Below are positions 56,109 through 63,734 of a stretch of DNA of 64,000 nucleotides, piece after piece (the first letter of the stretch is position 1; every line of letters starts with the position of its first letter). A model generated the notes under the pieces. The model worked only from the letters and a program-made list of their open reading frames with translations. It searched no databases and was not told the DNA's origin. This DNA is from a virus. Made by a program: the position numbers and the translations under genes. Location of the stretch: positions 1-64,000 of the IMG/VR virus record IMGVR_UViG_3300028831_000232; one strand, 5' to 3'.

Positions 56109-56599
56109 CACATCTTCCCGGCCACGATGTCCATCAGGAACTCCCACGCCTGCTTCGTCCACCGGGCATCGTTGAGGGCGTGGTGCTCGTCGGCCTCGGC
56201 CTGCTCGGGCAGCTTGGGATTACCCAGCATCCAGGCCAGCTGCTTCACGTCGAGGCAGAACATCGGCCAGGTCTTGGGCAAGTCCATCATGGAGCCGAAG
56301 AGCTGGCACATCACCACCCAGTCGTAGTCGGCGTAGTAGGCCCAGAACTCCGGGTGGGCGCCGACGAAGTCCTCCACCTCTTCAGCGATCTCCCCCCGGT
56401 GGCGGTAGAACTTCTCCTCGCTGGACGGCTCCAGGGCGGGAATCACGTTGGCCTGGACCCAGACGTTGGCGTTGAGCCAGTCGGCGTCGCGGTTGATGGC
56501 GTAGTACGCCTCGTTGTTCTCGCTCACGATGCCGATGGAGAGCAGGTCGATGGTCCGACCGTCCTCCATGAATTCGGTGTCGAACCAGAACCGGGTCAC
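56108..56599 (-). CDS. DEDDh 3'-5' exoribonuclease, Rv2179c-like
   Basis: 163 aa from GTG at 56597-56599. Exonuclease motifs in order: FDTEF (D7, E9), YADYDW (D91/D93) and HHALNDA (H140, D144), the DEDDh set; FWAYYADYDW and the FCLDVKQLAWML middle match the Rv2179c-like family first described in Mycobacterium tuberculosis. Expected to degrade RNA 3' to 5' with two metal ions; a phage copy may remodel host transcripts. GTG overlaps the upstream stop (GTGA). Confidence 0.8.
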   Translation of the reverse strand: MTRFWFDTEFMEDGRTIDLLSIGIVSENNEAYYAINRDADWLNANVWVQANVIPALEPSSEEKFYRHRGEIAEEVEDFVGAHPEFWAYYADYDWVVMCQLFGSMMDLPKTWPMFCLDVKQLAWMLGNPKLPEQAEADEHHALNDARWTKQAWEFLMDIVAGKM

Positions 56600-56946
56600 G
56601 CCGGCACCTCCATCGGGACGCCGGTCACGGTGAACGCCCCGATCCGCCAGCCGATGCCGAGGAGGCGGTGGAGCACGAGATCGAGGTCGTCAATCCCGAG
56701 CACCACCGTGCCCCCAAGGCCCCGGAGAACCCCGCTCCAGGCTTCTGGGGTGACTTCCTCGATGCCGACGAAGTGCCAGCTCTCCAGGCCGTCCTCCCGG
56801 TCATACTCCGCACGCAACAGCTCCATGGCCCTCGCTGATGTGTGGCAAACGATGATGCGGTGCTCGCCCTCGGGCGCCGACCTGGCCCACTCCAGCAGCG
56901 CCGTCGTCTTGCCGCGCTGGCGGTCAGCCACGTAGACCTCGATCAC
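56596..56946 (-). CDS. small P-loop protein
   Basis: 116 aa from GTG overlapping the upstream stop. P-loop VADRQRGKTTALLEW (about 6-20: A-x4-GKT rather than G-x4-GKT), and Walker B VVLGIDDLDLVL (81-92) with paired Asp. Between them HRIIVCHTSARAMELLRAEYD, like a RecA/terminase-type fold but very short. Probably an NTPase; substrate unknown. Next to the exonuclease and co-translated. Confidence 0.6.
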   Translation of the reverse strand: MIEVYVADRQRGKTTALLEWARSAPEGEHRIIVCHTSARAMELLRAEYDREDGLESWHFVGIEEVTPEAWSGVLRGLGGTVVLGIDDLDLVLHRLLGIGWRIGAFTVTGVPMEVPA

Positions 56947-57203
56947 TGCGCCACTTCACTGAAGAGCTTGTTCAGCGCTTGCTGGAAGGCCGAGATGAGC
57001 ACCTTGGGATCGGTGCCGCCGGCCTTCGACCACTTCACCCAGAAGGTCACCGCCGAGCGGTCATCGTCGTCGCTGTTGTAGTGCAGCACGTCGGGCGACT
57101 GGAGGAAGAACCGGATGCCGTAGAAGGTCTGGCCGCTGTCCACCACCTTCTTCACCAGCTCGACCTCGTCGGTCAGCTCCTCGGCGTAGAGGTTCAGTCT
57201 CAT
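56943..57203 (-). CDS. hypothetical protein
   Basis: 86 aa. MRLNLYAEELTDEVELVKKVVDSGQTFYGIRFFLQSPDVLHYNSDDDDRSAVTFWVKWS, then GGTDPKVLISAFQQALNKLFSEV. Alpha-beta, acidic. Widespread in actinophages by appearance, unnamed. ATG one base into the next stop. Confidence 0.5.
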   Translation of the reverse strand: MRLNLYAEELTDEVELVKKVVDSGQTFYGIRFFLQSPDVLHYNSDDDDRSAVTFWVKWSKAGGTDPKVLISAFQQALNKLFSEVAQ

Positions 57204-57388
57204 TCGCTGGCCCCGTTCTTCAGGTAGGCGAAGAAGACGGCCGCCGTGGCGATGACCGTCTCGGGGGTACCTTCACGGCGCTGGTGGTACTCGATGGCCC
57301 GGTCGAGGGCCAGGACCCGACCCTCGACATCACTCGGCTCATAGCCGGGGCCGGCGGCCACTGCCTTGCCGGCGTACTCGTCATCCAT
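57200..57388 (-). CDS. hypothetical small protein
   Basis: 62 aa. VEGRVLALDRAIEYHQRREGTPETVIATAAVFFAYLKNG is helical and recurs as a short actinophage protein. ATG with AAGGAG ahead. Unknown. Confidence 0.5.
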   Translation of the reverse strand: MDDEYAGKAVAAGPGYEPSDVEGRVLALDRAIEYHQRREGTPETVIATAAVFFAYLKNGASE

Positions 57389-57400
57389 TCTGATTCTCCT

Positions 57401-57655
57401 TCATGGGTTCACGTACTCCTGTGTCGGGTCACCGTCCGGCCGGCGCCGGCCACTGCGTGGATGACGCATCCAGCCGGTGGGTTCTCCGGTGCCGTCCCAG
57501 CTGTAGAGGGCCGCGACCGCAGCCACCTGGCTGTCGTATCACCAAACGTCGTCCCACACCGGCACGGTCTTCGGCCCGATGCCGAGCCGGGCGCGCCCGA
57601 AGGTGATGGGGAAGACGGCGGCCATGCGGCCGTCCGGCATGTCCCTGGTGATCAC
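57401..57655 (-). pseudogene. conserved small protein interrupted by in-frame TGA
   Basis: GTG at 57653-57655 overlaps the upstream stop. 38 codons (ITRDMPDGRMAAVFPITFGRARLGIGPKTV PVWDDVW split here for length) run to TGA at 57539-57541, and the same frame continues 45 codons (YDSQVAAVAALYSWDGTGEP, TGWMRHPRSGRRRPDGDP, TQEYVNP) to a second TGA. The whole reads as one small actinophage-type protein whose relatives continue through this point, so the first TGA is a nonsense change, a sequence error, or read through. If the stop is real, only 38 aa are made. Confidence 0.45.
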
Positions 57656-57906
57656 GTAGCCTGCCGCGCCCGCGCCGCCATCAACGTGGCGATGAACACC
57701 CGGATGTCCTGCAGGCACTCGATGTTCCAGATGGTGTCGGCCTTCGGGTAGAAGCAGTACTGGCGCCAGGCGCCGTACCACCGGATCTCACCCAGGATGT
57801 CACCGTGATTGACCGAGCGCACCCAGATGATCTTCGTCTTGCGGTTCTTGGCGGTGGTGTCGATGAAGTCGAGGTACCGGGTCTTGGCGAGCGACTCTCC
57901 GATCAT
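57652..57906 (-). CDS. hypothetical small protein, conserved in actinophages
   Basis: 84 aa, ATG overlapping the upstream stop. RYLDFIDTTAKNRKTKIIWVRSVNHGDILGEIRWYGAWRQYCFYP, then TIWNIECLQDIRVFIATL. The ILGxIxWYGxWRQYxFxP and CLxDIxxFIxxL pattern is frequent in phages of actinobacteria; function unknown. Overlaps the interrupted gene by four bases. Confidence 0.6.
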   Translation of the reverse strand: MIGESLAKTRYLDFIDTTAKNRKTKIIWVRSVNHGDILGEIRWYGAWRQYCFYPKADTIWNIECLQDIRVFIATLMAARARQAT

Positions 57907-58169
57907 GCCCGGCTCAGCGCCTTCGAGAGGACCGCAGCGTCGAGCTGGAGCAATGTCCCCCGTACGGCCGCCCGGTGGGCGTGGGCGGCCGTACGGAAGC
58001 TCTGACGGGCCACTGCGCTCATCGGGAAGCGGGCGGCCACTATCCGGGGGTAGCAGCTGTTTCCCCCCACGTCGGGGTGCTCGGCTTCGAGCAGGTGGCA
58101 GACATCACAGACCCGCCGCCGGCCGAAGGGCAGGGTGGTCCGGCCCTGAATGTTCACCCGGTCGTTCAC
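57903..58169 (-). CDS. hypothetical Cys-containing protein
   Basis: 88 aa from GTG overlapping the upstream stop (GTGA). RRRVCDVCHLLEAEHPDVGGNSC suggests a zinc site, then a basic helical part (ARQSFRTAAHAHRAAVRGTLLQLDAAVLSKAL). Unknown. Confidence 0.45.
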   Translation of the reverse strand: MNDRVNIQGRTTLPFGRRRVCDVCHLLEAEHPDVGGNSCYPRIVAARFPMSAVARQSFRTAAHAHRAAVRGTLLQLDAAVLSKALSRA

Positions 58170-58483
58170 CGATGAATCTCCCGCTGGCGCGCCGCTAAGG
58201 TCCGCTTGGCGATCTCGTCAGCGCTGACCACTGCCTCGGTCATCGGCTCCAGCTCGGTGGCCGGCTTCCAGCTGACCATCTCGATCCCAGGCCGGCCCTC
58301 GGCCTGGGTGGCGGTGCCCCAGTACACCTGCACCTGGCCCCGGCGTACCGAGCGCACGATCCCGCCCTGGCCCTTCCAGACCACTCTCTGGCCCTTCCGG
58401 TACCGGGGCGGGATCTCGTCAGGCGTGCGGATGTCCACGATCTTCGGGACATGCCCGTTCCCCTTGCCGTTCTTGGCGGCCAC
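58166..58483 (-). CDS. hypothetical SH3-like protein
   Basis: 105 aa from GTG. IPPRYRKGQRVVWKGQGGIVRSVRRGQVQVYWGTATQAEG looks like a KOW/SH3 barrel; the rest is helical. GTG lies one base after the upstream stop. Possible RNA- or DNA-binding; unknown. Confidence 0.5.
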   Translation of the reverse strand: MAAKNGKGNGHVPKIVDIRTPDEIPPRYRKGQRVVWKGQGGIVRSVRRGQVQVYWGTATQAEGRPGIEMVSWKPATELEPMTEAVVSADEIAKRTLAARQREIHR

Positions 58484-58484
58484 C

Positions 58485-59090
58485 TCAGTCGAGCTTGTCG
58501 AAGAGGGACTTGAGCCACAGCCGCACGTCCTCGTACGTGGTTTCCGAGGAGTCGTTGAAGCTCGGCATGGAATTGAAGCCCTTGTCCTCGGCCACGGCCA
58601 TGTCGAGGAACGCCTGGACGGCCTCCCCCACCCGACGCCGGGCGGCGTCCAGCTCGGTGTGGCCCTTGACGGCCAGGCCCAGCTCCTGCGTGGCCCGCGC
58701 CAGGGCGCCGATGAGGCAGTACTGCTCGACGTGCGCCTCGCTGTTCCAGGCCGTGGACTGGCCCTTGACCCAGTTCGCCTCGGTCGCCATGAGGGCCAGC
58801 ATCCGCTCGATGACGAGCCGGATGAACGGCTTGACCTCCTCGATCTGCTCCGGGGTCACCAGCTTCGGAGCCGGCGCTCCGTAGTGGTAGTCCGGCCACC
58901 CCTCCTGCACCACGCTGTGGTTGTGCGAGCTGTTTCCGCCCACGCTGATGTAGGCGCCGTGGTTAGCCGGGTCCGGCACCGCCTGCACGTAGTGGCTGTG
59001 GGCGGCGGCGTAGCCGTCAAACGCCTGCTGGATCGAGTGCATGTGGTTGGCCCACTGCTCCTTGATGCCGAGGCCGCTCTTGTTCGCCAT
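58485..59090 (-). CDS. DUF6197-like conserved protein
   Basis: 201 aa. His-rich N-terminus (AHSHYVQAVPDPANHGAYISVGGNSSHNHSV), then helical EEVKPFIRLVIERMLALMATEANWVKGQS, CLIGALARATQELGLAV and FNDSSETTYEDVRLWLKSLFDKL. The CLIGAL..ND..TxEDVxxWL set matches DUF6197-type proteins of actinobacterial phages. Function unknown. ATG start. Confidence 0.55.
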   Translation of the reverse strand: MANKSGLGIKEQWANHMHSIQQAFDGYAAAHSHYVQAVPDPANHGAYISVGGNSSHNHSVVQEGWPDYHYGAPAPKLVTPEQIEEVKPFIRLVIERMLALMATEANWVKGQSTAWNSEAHVEQYCLIGALARATQELGLAVKGHTELDAARRRVGEAVQAFLDMAVAEDKGFNSMPSFNDSSETTYEDVRLWLKSLFDKLD

Positions 59091-59100
59091 TCTGGTTCTC

Positions 59101-59868
59101 CTAATCGCTGTCGAACGTCATCGTGTAGGTCGCTTCCCAGCTGTCGCCGTTCTTCAGGGTGACGTTGTGGCCGAAGACGCCGGGATACTTCTTCTTGGCC
59201 TCCTCCGTTGCCAGGCCCATCTCCTCGGCCATCTGTTCCTGCTCCAGCCGCCGGGCGTTGTCCTGGGCCAGCTTGAGCAGCTCGGCCATGACCTTGTCGG
59301 GCGGGACCTCGGGACTCGGCTCCTTCACCGAATACCGGCCCGTCTTGGTGCCGGCCAGGCCGCTGGCCGGGGCGGCCTTGATCTGCTCGGCCGCCTTCTC
59401 GATGTCGGCCCAGGTGACCGGCTTGGACTCCTTGATCTTGGAGGAGTTGAGCCAGGACTGCTGCAGCTCGGCGGCCATCTCCGGGCCGATCTCCTGGGGG
59501 ATCTTCACGCCCTCGTCCAGCCATTTGGCGAACACCGCCTGGCCCTGGAGCTTCGGCTTGGCGATGCCCATGAGCTTCTCGAAATCGGAGGCCAGGACGG
59601 ACGGCTCGACTCCGGTGGGCAGGTCCCCGAAGGCGGCGGCCACCACGATGTTGACGAAGAGGTCGATGGCGTGGCGGTACTCGGCGTCGAAGTGGTAGCG
59701 CTTCTGGGCGCTCATGCCGTTGACCAGGGCCTCGGTGGCCCGACGCCGCGCCCGCTTCTGGAGGCACTGCACAACGATATCGACCAGCTGGCGCTCGCCC
59801 TTGTCGAGGGCGTCCCCGAACCCCTTCTCCACGTCCTTGATCAGCTGGTAGAAGAACTGGCCGTACAC
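59101..59868 (-). CDS. hypothetical protein
   Basis: 255 aa from GTG at 59866-59868 with GGGAGG six bases upstream. Helical, charged (YQLIKDVEKGFGDALDKGERQLVDIVVQCLQKRARRRATEAL, QDNARRLEQEQMAEEMGLATEEAKKKYPGVFG), ending in beta-rich HNVTLKNGDSWEATYTMTF. No catalytic motif recognised. Follows a 63-base gap. Confidence 0.45.
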   Translation of the reverse strand: MYGQFFYQLIKDVEKGFGDALDKGERQLVDIVVQCLQKRARRRATEALVNGMSAQKRYHFDAEYRHAIDLFVNIVVAAAFGDLPTGVEPSVLASDFEKLMGIAKPKLQGQAVFAKWLDEGVKIPQEIGPEMAAELQQSWLNSSKIKESKPVTWADIEKAAEQIKAAPASGLAGTKTGRYSVKEPSPEVPPDKVMAELLKLAQDNARRLEQEQMAEEMGLATEEAKKKYPGVFGHNVTLKNGDSWEATYTMTFDSD

Positions 59869-59931
59869 GAGATGCCTCCCGATTGGCAAGGCGCCAAGGG
59901 TAAACCCTGCCGTCGTCCGGCGCCACCCAAT

Positions 59932-60330
59932 TCAGCTCTTGATGACGTAGGCGAAATTGAGGGCCGGCTGGCCCATCCTGGCATCCAGCCGGCGGGCGGC
60001 TTCGGGCCGGGAACTGGCCCGCAGGTCCGGCACCCGGAACCGCCGGAAGCGCCACCGCCGCCTGGATGGCCCGAAAGCGTCCCCGATGGCGCTGTAGAGC
60101 TTCGGGTAGAGCGCCTGGGGCACTTCCTGGCCGGCGCACATCAAAAAGCCTGGAGGGGCCTCTGAGCCGCTCCAGGGGAGGACGGTGCCCGACGGGACGA
60201 GGGCGCTGTAGGGGGTCTGGCCTCGGGCCGCTGCCTGGGCCGGCGTGGGGGCCGCCCAGTCCATCCCCTTGAGCAGCATCGGCATGAAGGGGGTAAGGGC
60301 CAGCCCCTTGAGGAAGGTGCGCCTCTCCAT
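59932..60330 (-). CDS. tail-collar protein with Tat-type signal peptide
   Basis: 132 aa. The start RRTFLKG (residues 3-9) plus hydrophobic LALTPFMPML is a twin-arginine signal (consensus S/TRRxFLK), with a possible cleavage site after about residue 33 (AQAA). The rest is a Tail Collar domain (SGTVLPWSGSEAPPGFLMCAG, YPKLYSAIGDAFG, FRVPDLR) ending in LNFAYVIKS. Third collar protein in the window and the only one that would leave the cell through the Tat pathway. Confidence 0.6.
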   Translation of the reverse strand: MERRTFLKGLALTPFMPMLLKGMDWAAPTPAQAAARGQTPYSALVPSGTVLPWSGSEAPPGFLMCAGQEVPQALYPKLYSAIGDAFGPSRRRWRFRRFRVPDLRASSRPEAARRLDARMGQPALNFAYVIKS

Positions 60331-60339
60331 GGGGCGACG

Positions 60340-60810
60340 TTAATCGATGCGCCGGACCCGGTGGAGCGGGATTTTCGCCTTGGTGGCGGCGTAGCCCTCG
60401 GCGCTGGCCCGCCATTTGTCGTCGGGGTGGTAGTCGATCTCCAGGGTGTGGCCCCGCGGCGCCCGAGCGCCCAGGGTGTCGCCGGCCCGGCCCTGGTGGC
60501 GCCACCGCTCGTCGGGCGACGCCGAGGCCCTGGTGTAGCCGCCCCCGCCCGAGGTGGCCTGGAGGTAGCCCTGCTCCTGGGCCGATTTCCACTCCTCGGG
60601 GTGGACGACCCGGTAGAGCTTGCTGACCGGCGTGCTCACGGTGGCGCCGTGCATGCGGACCCGCAGTCCGTCCCGGTGCTCGAAGATCGTGCCGCCGTAG
60701 TGCTCGGCCGGGTCGTAGCTGATCGGGTTGGACATCGGCCGGTGGCCGGCCTCGGAGAGGGTCTTGCCCAGCTCGGCCAGAGCGTCCTCGAATTCCTCGG
60801 AGCGGCTCAT
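60340..60810 (-). CDS. putative ADP-ribosyltransferase-like protein
   Basis: 156 aa. LYRVVHPEEWKSAQEQGYLQATSGGGGYTRASASPDERWRHQGRAGDTL, then HTLEIDYHPDDKWRASAEGYAATKAKIPLHRVRR. An R-V strand, a short helix, a loop of Ser/Thr and a late basic strand resemble ART/DUF952-type small folds that bind NAD, but no catalytic Glu is certain. Candidate ART-like or RNA-modifying enzyme; inference. Confidence 0.4.
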   Translation of the reverse strand: MSRSEEFEDALAELGKTLSEAGHRPMSNPISYDPAEHYGGTIFEHRDGLRVRMHGATVSTPVSKLYRVVHPEEWKSAQEQGYLQATSGGGGYTRASASPDERWRHQGRAGDTLGARAPRGHTLEIDYHPDDKWRASAEGYAATKAKIPLHRVRRID

Positions 60811-60814
60811 GGCC

Positions 60815-61024
60815 CTAGCTTTTCACTTTTCCCGACTCGAAATTCAGCCAGTCGTTGTGGAGGGCGACGACATGCTCGGCCAATCGACTGCTGTCCACGA
60901 GGCCGATCACGATCCCTTCCTCCTCCAACATGGCGTAGATGTTGCGAAGCCCTTTGCTGCCCAGACGCCAATGGGCGGCGATGATGGCCTTGGAGTCGGC
61001 GTCGTTGCGGGCATCGCCTTTCAT
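60815..61024 (-). CDS. hypothetical small protein
   Basis: 69 aa. KGDARNDADSKAIIAAHWRLGSKGLRNIYAMLEEEGIVIGLVDSSRLAEHVVALHNDWLNF; helical, possibly HTH-like (LRNIYAMLEEEGI). ATG joined to the next stop. Unknown. Confidence 0.45.
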   Translation of the reverse strand: MKGDARNDADSKAIIAAHWRLGSKGLRNIYAMLEEEGIVIGLVDSSRLAEHVVALHNDWLNFESGKVKS

Positions 61025-61263
61025 GGGCCGACGTAGGGCTTGCCCCGGTTGGGATTCGCCATGGCCTCCATGCGGACCTCGGGGGGCCGGGTGTCACCCC
61101 AGTTGCGGATCATGCTGCCCTGGCCCAGGCCGGCCCGCTTGCCGTAGACCTTCTCGGGCTTCTCGGGGGGCTGGTCCGGCCCCGCCCGGTAGTCCTCGCC
61201 GGGGAAGAGGGACTGGGTGAACTGGTCTTCGTTCAGGTTGGGGTTCATGGCTGCGTCCTTCAT
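61021..61263 (-). CDS. hypothetical small protein
   Basis: 80 aa. ATG (61261-61263) overlaps the upstream stop (ATGA); an ATG five codons in has AAGGA at good spacing. NEDQFTQSLFPGEDYRAGPDQPPEKPEKVYGKRAGLGQGSMIRNWGDTRPP: Pro-rich and polar, low in helices. Unknown. Confidence 0.4.
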   Translation of the reverse strand: MKDAAMNPNLNEDQFTQSLFPGEDYRAGPDQPPEKPEKVYGKRAGLGQGSMIRNWGDTRPPEVRMEAMANPNRGKPYVGP

Positions 61264-62075
61264 CCGGTCCCGCCGTGACTGGGCATGAACGCCCGGTTGA
61301 AGAGCATGTCTGCCCGCTCCCGGCTGCCCTGGTTGTACGGCGCCGTGGAGAAGAGCTGACCCTGGTCGAGAGCGCTGCTCTGCGTGGCCCGGAACGCCTT
61401 GAGACGGCTCTCCCCCGGATCCACCCGCTCGGGGTCGTACTCCCGCCGACCCAACTGCTTCTGCTCCCAGCGGATCAGGGGATGGGCCTTGGCCCCCGCC
61501 GCCTTCACCGCTTCGCCGTGGGTCTGGAGAAACTGGCGCGACGGGGCCAGAGCGGAAATCGAGCCGCTGTCCTCGACGGCGTTGCGGTAGTAGTGGACGC
61601 CCTCTTTGGGACTCCAGCGGTTGCCTTCGTCGGGCGCCGGGTTGGCCGGCGAGCCACCCGGACCCTGCCAGTTCGGCGTCGTTTCGCCTTTGAGCCGCAC
61701 CGGAAACGAGCGCCAGGGCTGCGGCCCCTCGTCGTAGGTGCCGGGGAATTTATGGCTGGGACCGAGGTCGCGCCGTCGCTTGTCGGCCGCCCCGAAAGAG
61801 CCGACGTGGATACCGGCATTTTTGGCCCCGCCCGTCCGGGGAAGCTGTTCGCCGTAACGACCGTGCCACCACGTCCTCGGGTCGGCGGCAAACTGGCTGC
61901 GGGTCTGCTGGTGCGGCTCCAACATGAATTCGCTGCCCTCGACGGAAAAGAGCTGCGGGTTGCGGTGGCGGTGCTCCCGGCCCATGTCGTTCAGGTACTG
62001 GCTACGAGCGGGATCCATGAGCTTGGCCTCGGCCGGCCCCACCTGGGACGGGTCGAATTGCCGGCCGAGCTTCAC
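61260..62075 (-). CDS. hypothetical protein with possible ART-like region
   Basis: 271 aa. QYLNDMGREHRHRNPQLFSVEGSE, WWHGRYGEQLPRTGGAKNAGIHVGSFGAADKRRRD (an HG..IHxGS pattern seen in some phage ADP-ribosyltransferase-like proteins), then FPVRLKGETTPNWQGPGGSP and a long polar, His/Gln-rich part. The ART hint is weak. Overlaps neighbours by four bases. Confidence 0.4.
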   Translation of the reverse strand: MKLGRQFDPSQVGPAEAKLMDPARSQYLNDMGREHRHRNPQLFSVEGSEFMLEPHQQTRSQFAADPRTWWHGRYGEQLPRTGGAKNAGIHVGSFGAADKRRRDLGPSHKFPGTYDEGPQPWRSFPVRLKGETTPNWQGPGGSPANPAPDEGNRWSPKEGVHYYRNAVEDSGSISALAPSRQFLQTHGEAVKAAGAKAHPLIRWEQKQLGRREYDPERVDPGESRLKAFRATQSSALDQGQLFSTAPYNQGSRERADMLFNRAFMPSHGGTG

Positions 62076-62416
62076 TGCGCCTGCGCCAATCGCCGGCAGG
62101 CCGGGCAGTCGGGACCGGGCGGGGCGTCGGTGGCGTGGGCCTTCCAGTGCTCGAAGCGGGCCTTGGCGTCGGGGCCGACCTCGATCTGGTGGCCGCTCTC
62201 GATGCGACGGCGGGTCTTGGCCCCGATATTCAGTCCCAGGGCGTTGGTCTGCCAGTGCCGGGCCAGGGTGCCGTACCAGCGCCGAGGGCCTTCGATGAGC
62301 GTGGCCTTCTCGCCCTCGTGGCGCTCCAGCTCGGGGTCGTCAGCGGAGAAGCGCACCACGGCCCGGCCGGACCCCTCGGCAAAGGCCCGCTGCCGGCCGT
62401 CGGTGATCCGGGTCAC
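62072..62416 (-). CDS. hypothetical protein with CxxC end
   Basis: 114 aa from GTG at 62414-62416 overlapping the upstream stop (GTGA). RQRAFAEGSGRAVVRFSADDPELERHEGEKATLIEGPRRWYGTLARHWQTNALGLNIGAKTRRR, ending in PGPDCPACRRLAQ. Possibly a small enzyme or zinc protein; unknown. Confidence 0.4.
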   Translation of the reverse strand: MTRITDGRQRAFAEGSGRAVVRFSADDPELERHEGEKATLIEGPRRWYGTLARHWQTNALGLNIGAKTRRRIESGHQIEVGPDAKARFEHWKAHATDAPPGPDCPACRRLAQAQ

Positions 62417-62697
62417 CGATCCTCCATGCCGGGCAGCTTCTGCCAGACGGGCTGGGGCCGGGTCTGGAAATGGTGCTGGAAGATGGGCGTCCTCCACGGT
62501 GCGTCGGGGTTGGCCTCGCCGGCCACCCGCCGCCGCCCGGCCTCTTTCACGTCGGGGTCGAAGAGCGACTGCCTTCCCCCGCCACCGAGGAACAGCCGGC
62601 CCTGGGGATGACTCTCGGTGCCGGGCCAGTAGTGCCGCCCGGCAGCGGCGTCGCGGGCGTGGGCGACGAATTGACGGCCCAGCGCTCGCAGGCTCAT
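62413..62697 (-). CDS. hypothetical protein
   Basis: 94 aa from ATG at 62695-62697. RALGRQFVAHARDAAAGRHYWPGTESHPQGRLFLGGGGRQSLFDPD. Basic and His-rich. Unknown. Confidence 0.4.
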   Translation of the reverse strand: MSLRALGRQFVAHARDAAAGRHYWPGTESHPQGRLFLGGGGRQSLFDPDVKEAGRRRVAGEANPDAPWRTPIFQHHFQTRPQPVWQKLPGMEDR

Positions 62698-62732
62698 GAG
62701 CGGGAGTCTACGCGACCCCCACCCACGGCCTT

Positions 62733-62945
62733 CTACACGTCGAAGGTGATGAGCATCTCCTGGCCCGGCTTGAACCGCTCGGCGGCCGTCTCGTTCTTGA
62801 TGGTCATCTCGATGGAGCCTGAAGGCGTGGCGGCCCAGAACTCCTTGTTCTCCTCCGACCCCTTGGTGACGGGCTGCATCTTCACCTTGGTGGCCCAGCC
62901 GAACAGCTCGATGCTGGTGACGTAGAACTTGGCGACGACGGCCAT
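62733..62945 (-). CDS. hypothetical small protein
   Basis: 70 aa from ATG at 62943-62945 with GGGAG six bases upstream. VVAKFYVTSIELFGWATKVKMQPVTKGSEENKEFWAATPSGSIEMTIKNETAAERFKPGQEMLITFDV is a small all-beta protein of a type repeated in actinophages, perhaps a virion or ssDNA-related protein. Unknown. Confidence 0.55.
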   Translation of the reverse strand: MAVVAKFYVTSIELFGWATKVKMQPVTKGSEENKEFWAATPSGSIEMTIKNETAAERFKPGQEMLITFDV

Positions 62946-63034
62946 GACAGCTCCCTTCGGTGGTGTGGAATTCACGAAGGGGCTGCGACTGGATTGGCTC
63001 GCCCACGCCGACCCCGCTCGATCCTACCTCGTGC

Positions 63035-63526
63035 TCACCGACCCATCCCACGCAGCCCGAATTCACGCCGCCGGCCGATCCGCACGTTGTCGGAAAAGGC
63101 CAGAGGCCCGATGGGCGGGGTCTTCCCGCCGACCTTCACCGGAGCGGTCCCCTTGGCCGTGGTCACGGCCGACTGCTTCGACGGGACCTTCGGCGGCTTG
63201 GCCGGGTTGTTCTTGCTGGCCCTCGTGACCTGCGCCCGCCCGATCCAGAAATCATGCGGTTCGGGCTTGATGCCGGCATCAAAATTCAGCAGGCCGACCT
63301 GGCCGGCTCGGGGCATGAAGTAGGTGTACCGCTTTCCGGCGGGCCGGTCGGTGAACCGGATCGTCTGAAGATCGACCGAGACATAGGCGCAGTCGATCCC
63401 CTTCTCGGCACAGGCAACCCGCACCGCATCGGCGTACATGCAGTGCCCGGAATCCTTCGGAATAGCGGCATCTCTGATTTCCTCGGTGACAACGAGGTGC
63501 AGGCGCGGTGAGCTGTGGACGGCCAT
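63035..63526 (-). CDS. hypothetical protein
   Basis: 163 aa from ATG at 63524-63526. HLVVTEEIRDAAIPKDSGHCMYADAVRVACAEKGIDCAYVSVDLQTIRFTDRPAGKRYTYFMPRAGQVGLLNFDAGIKPEPHDFWIG, then a basic tail (KPPKVPSKQSAVTTAKG). The CMYADAVRxAxxEKG and YFMPxxGQxGLxxFD pattern is common in actinophages. Unknown function. Confidence 0.55.
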   Translation of the reverse strand: MAVHSSPRLHLVVTEEIRDAAIPKDSGHCMYADAVRVACAEKGIDCAYVSVDLQTIRFTDRPAGKRYTYFMPRAGQVGLLNFDAGIKPEPHDFWIGRAQVTRASKNNPAKPPKVPSKQSAVTTAKGTAPVKVGGKTPPIGPLAFSDNVRIGRRREFGLRGMGR

Positions 63527-63734
63527 CCGTTCTCCTTGTTCGTGACCCGATGACCGGCATTCTGAGGACCCGCTTCCGGGTCGTCAACCAGCTCCGCACA
63601 GAAGTGGAAGGCATGAAATTCAACCCTCGGTGGCAAGGGTCACCGACAAGGATCCCGCACTGATCGTCCTGAGACTTCCCTGGACATCTGGAGTTTTTCG
63701 TCGGCTGCGGAGCGTGAAAAGTGTAAGGCCCAGA

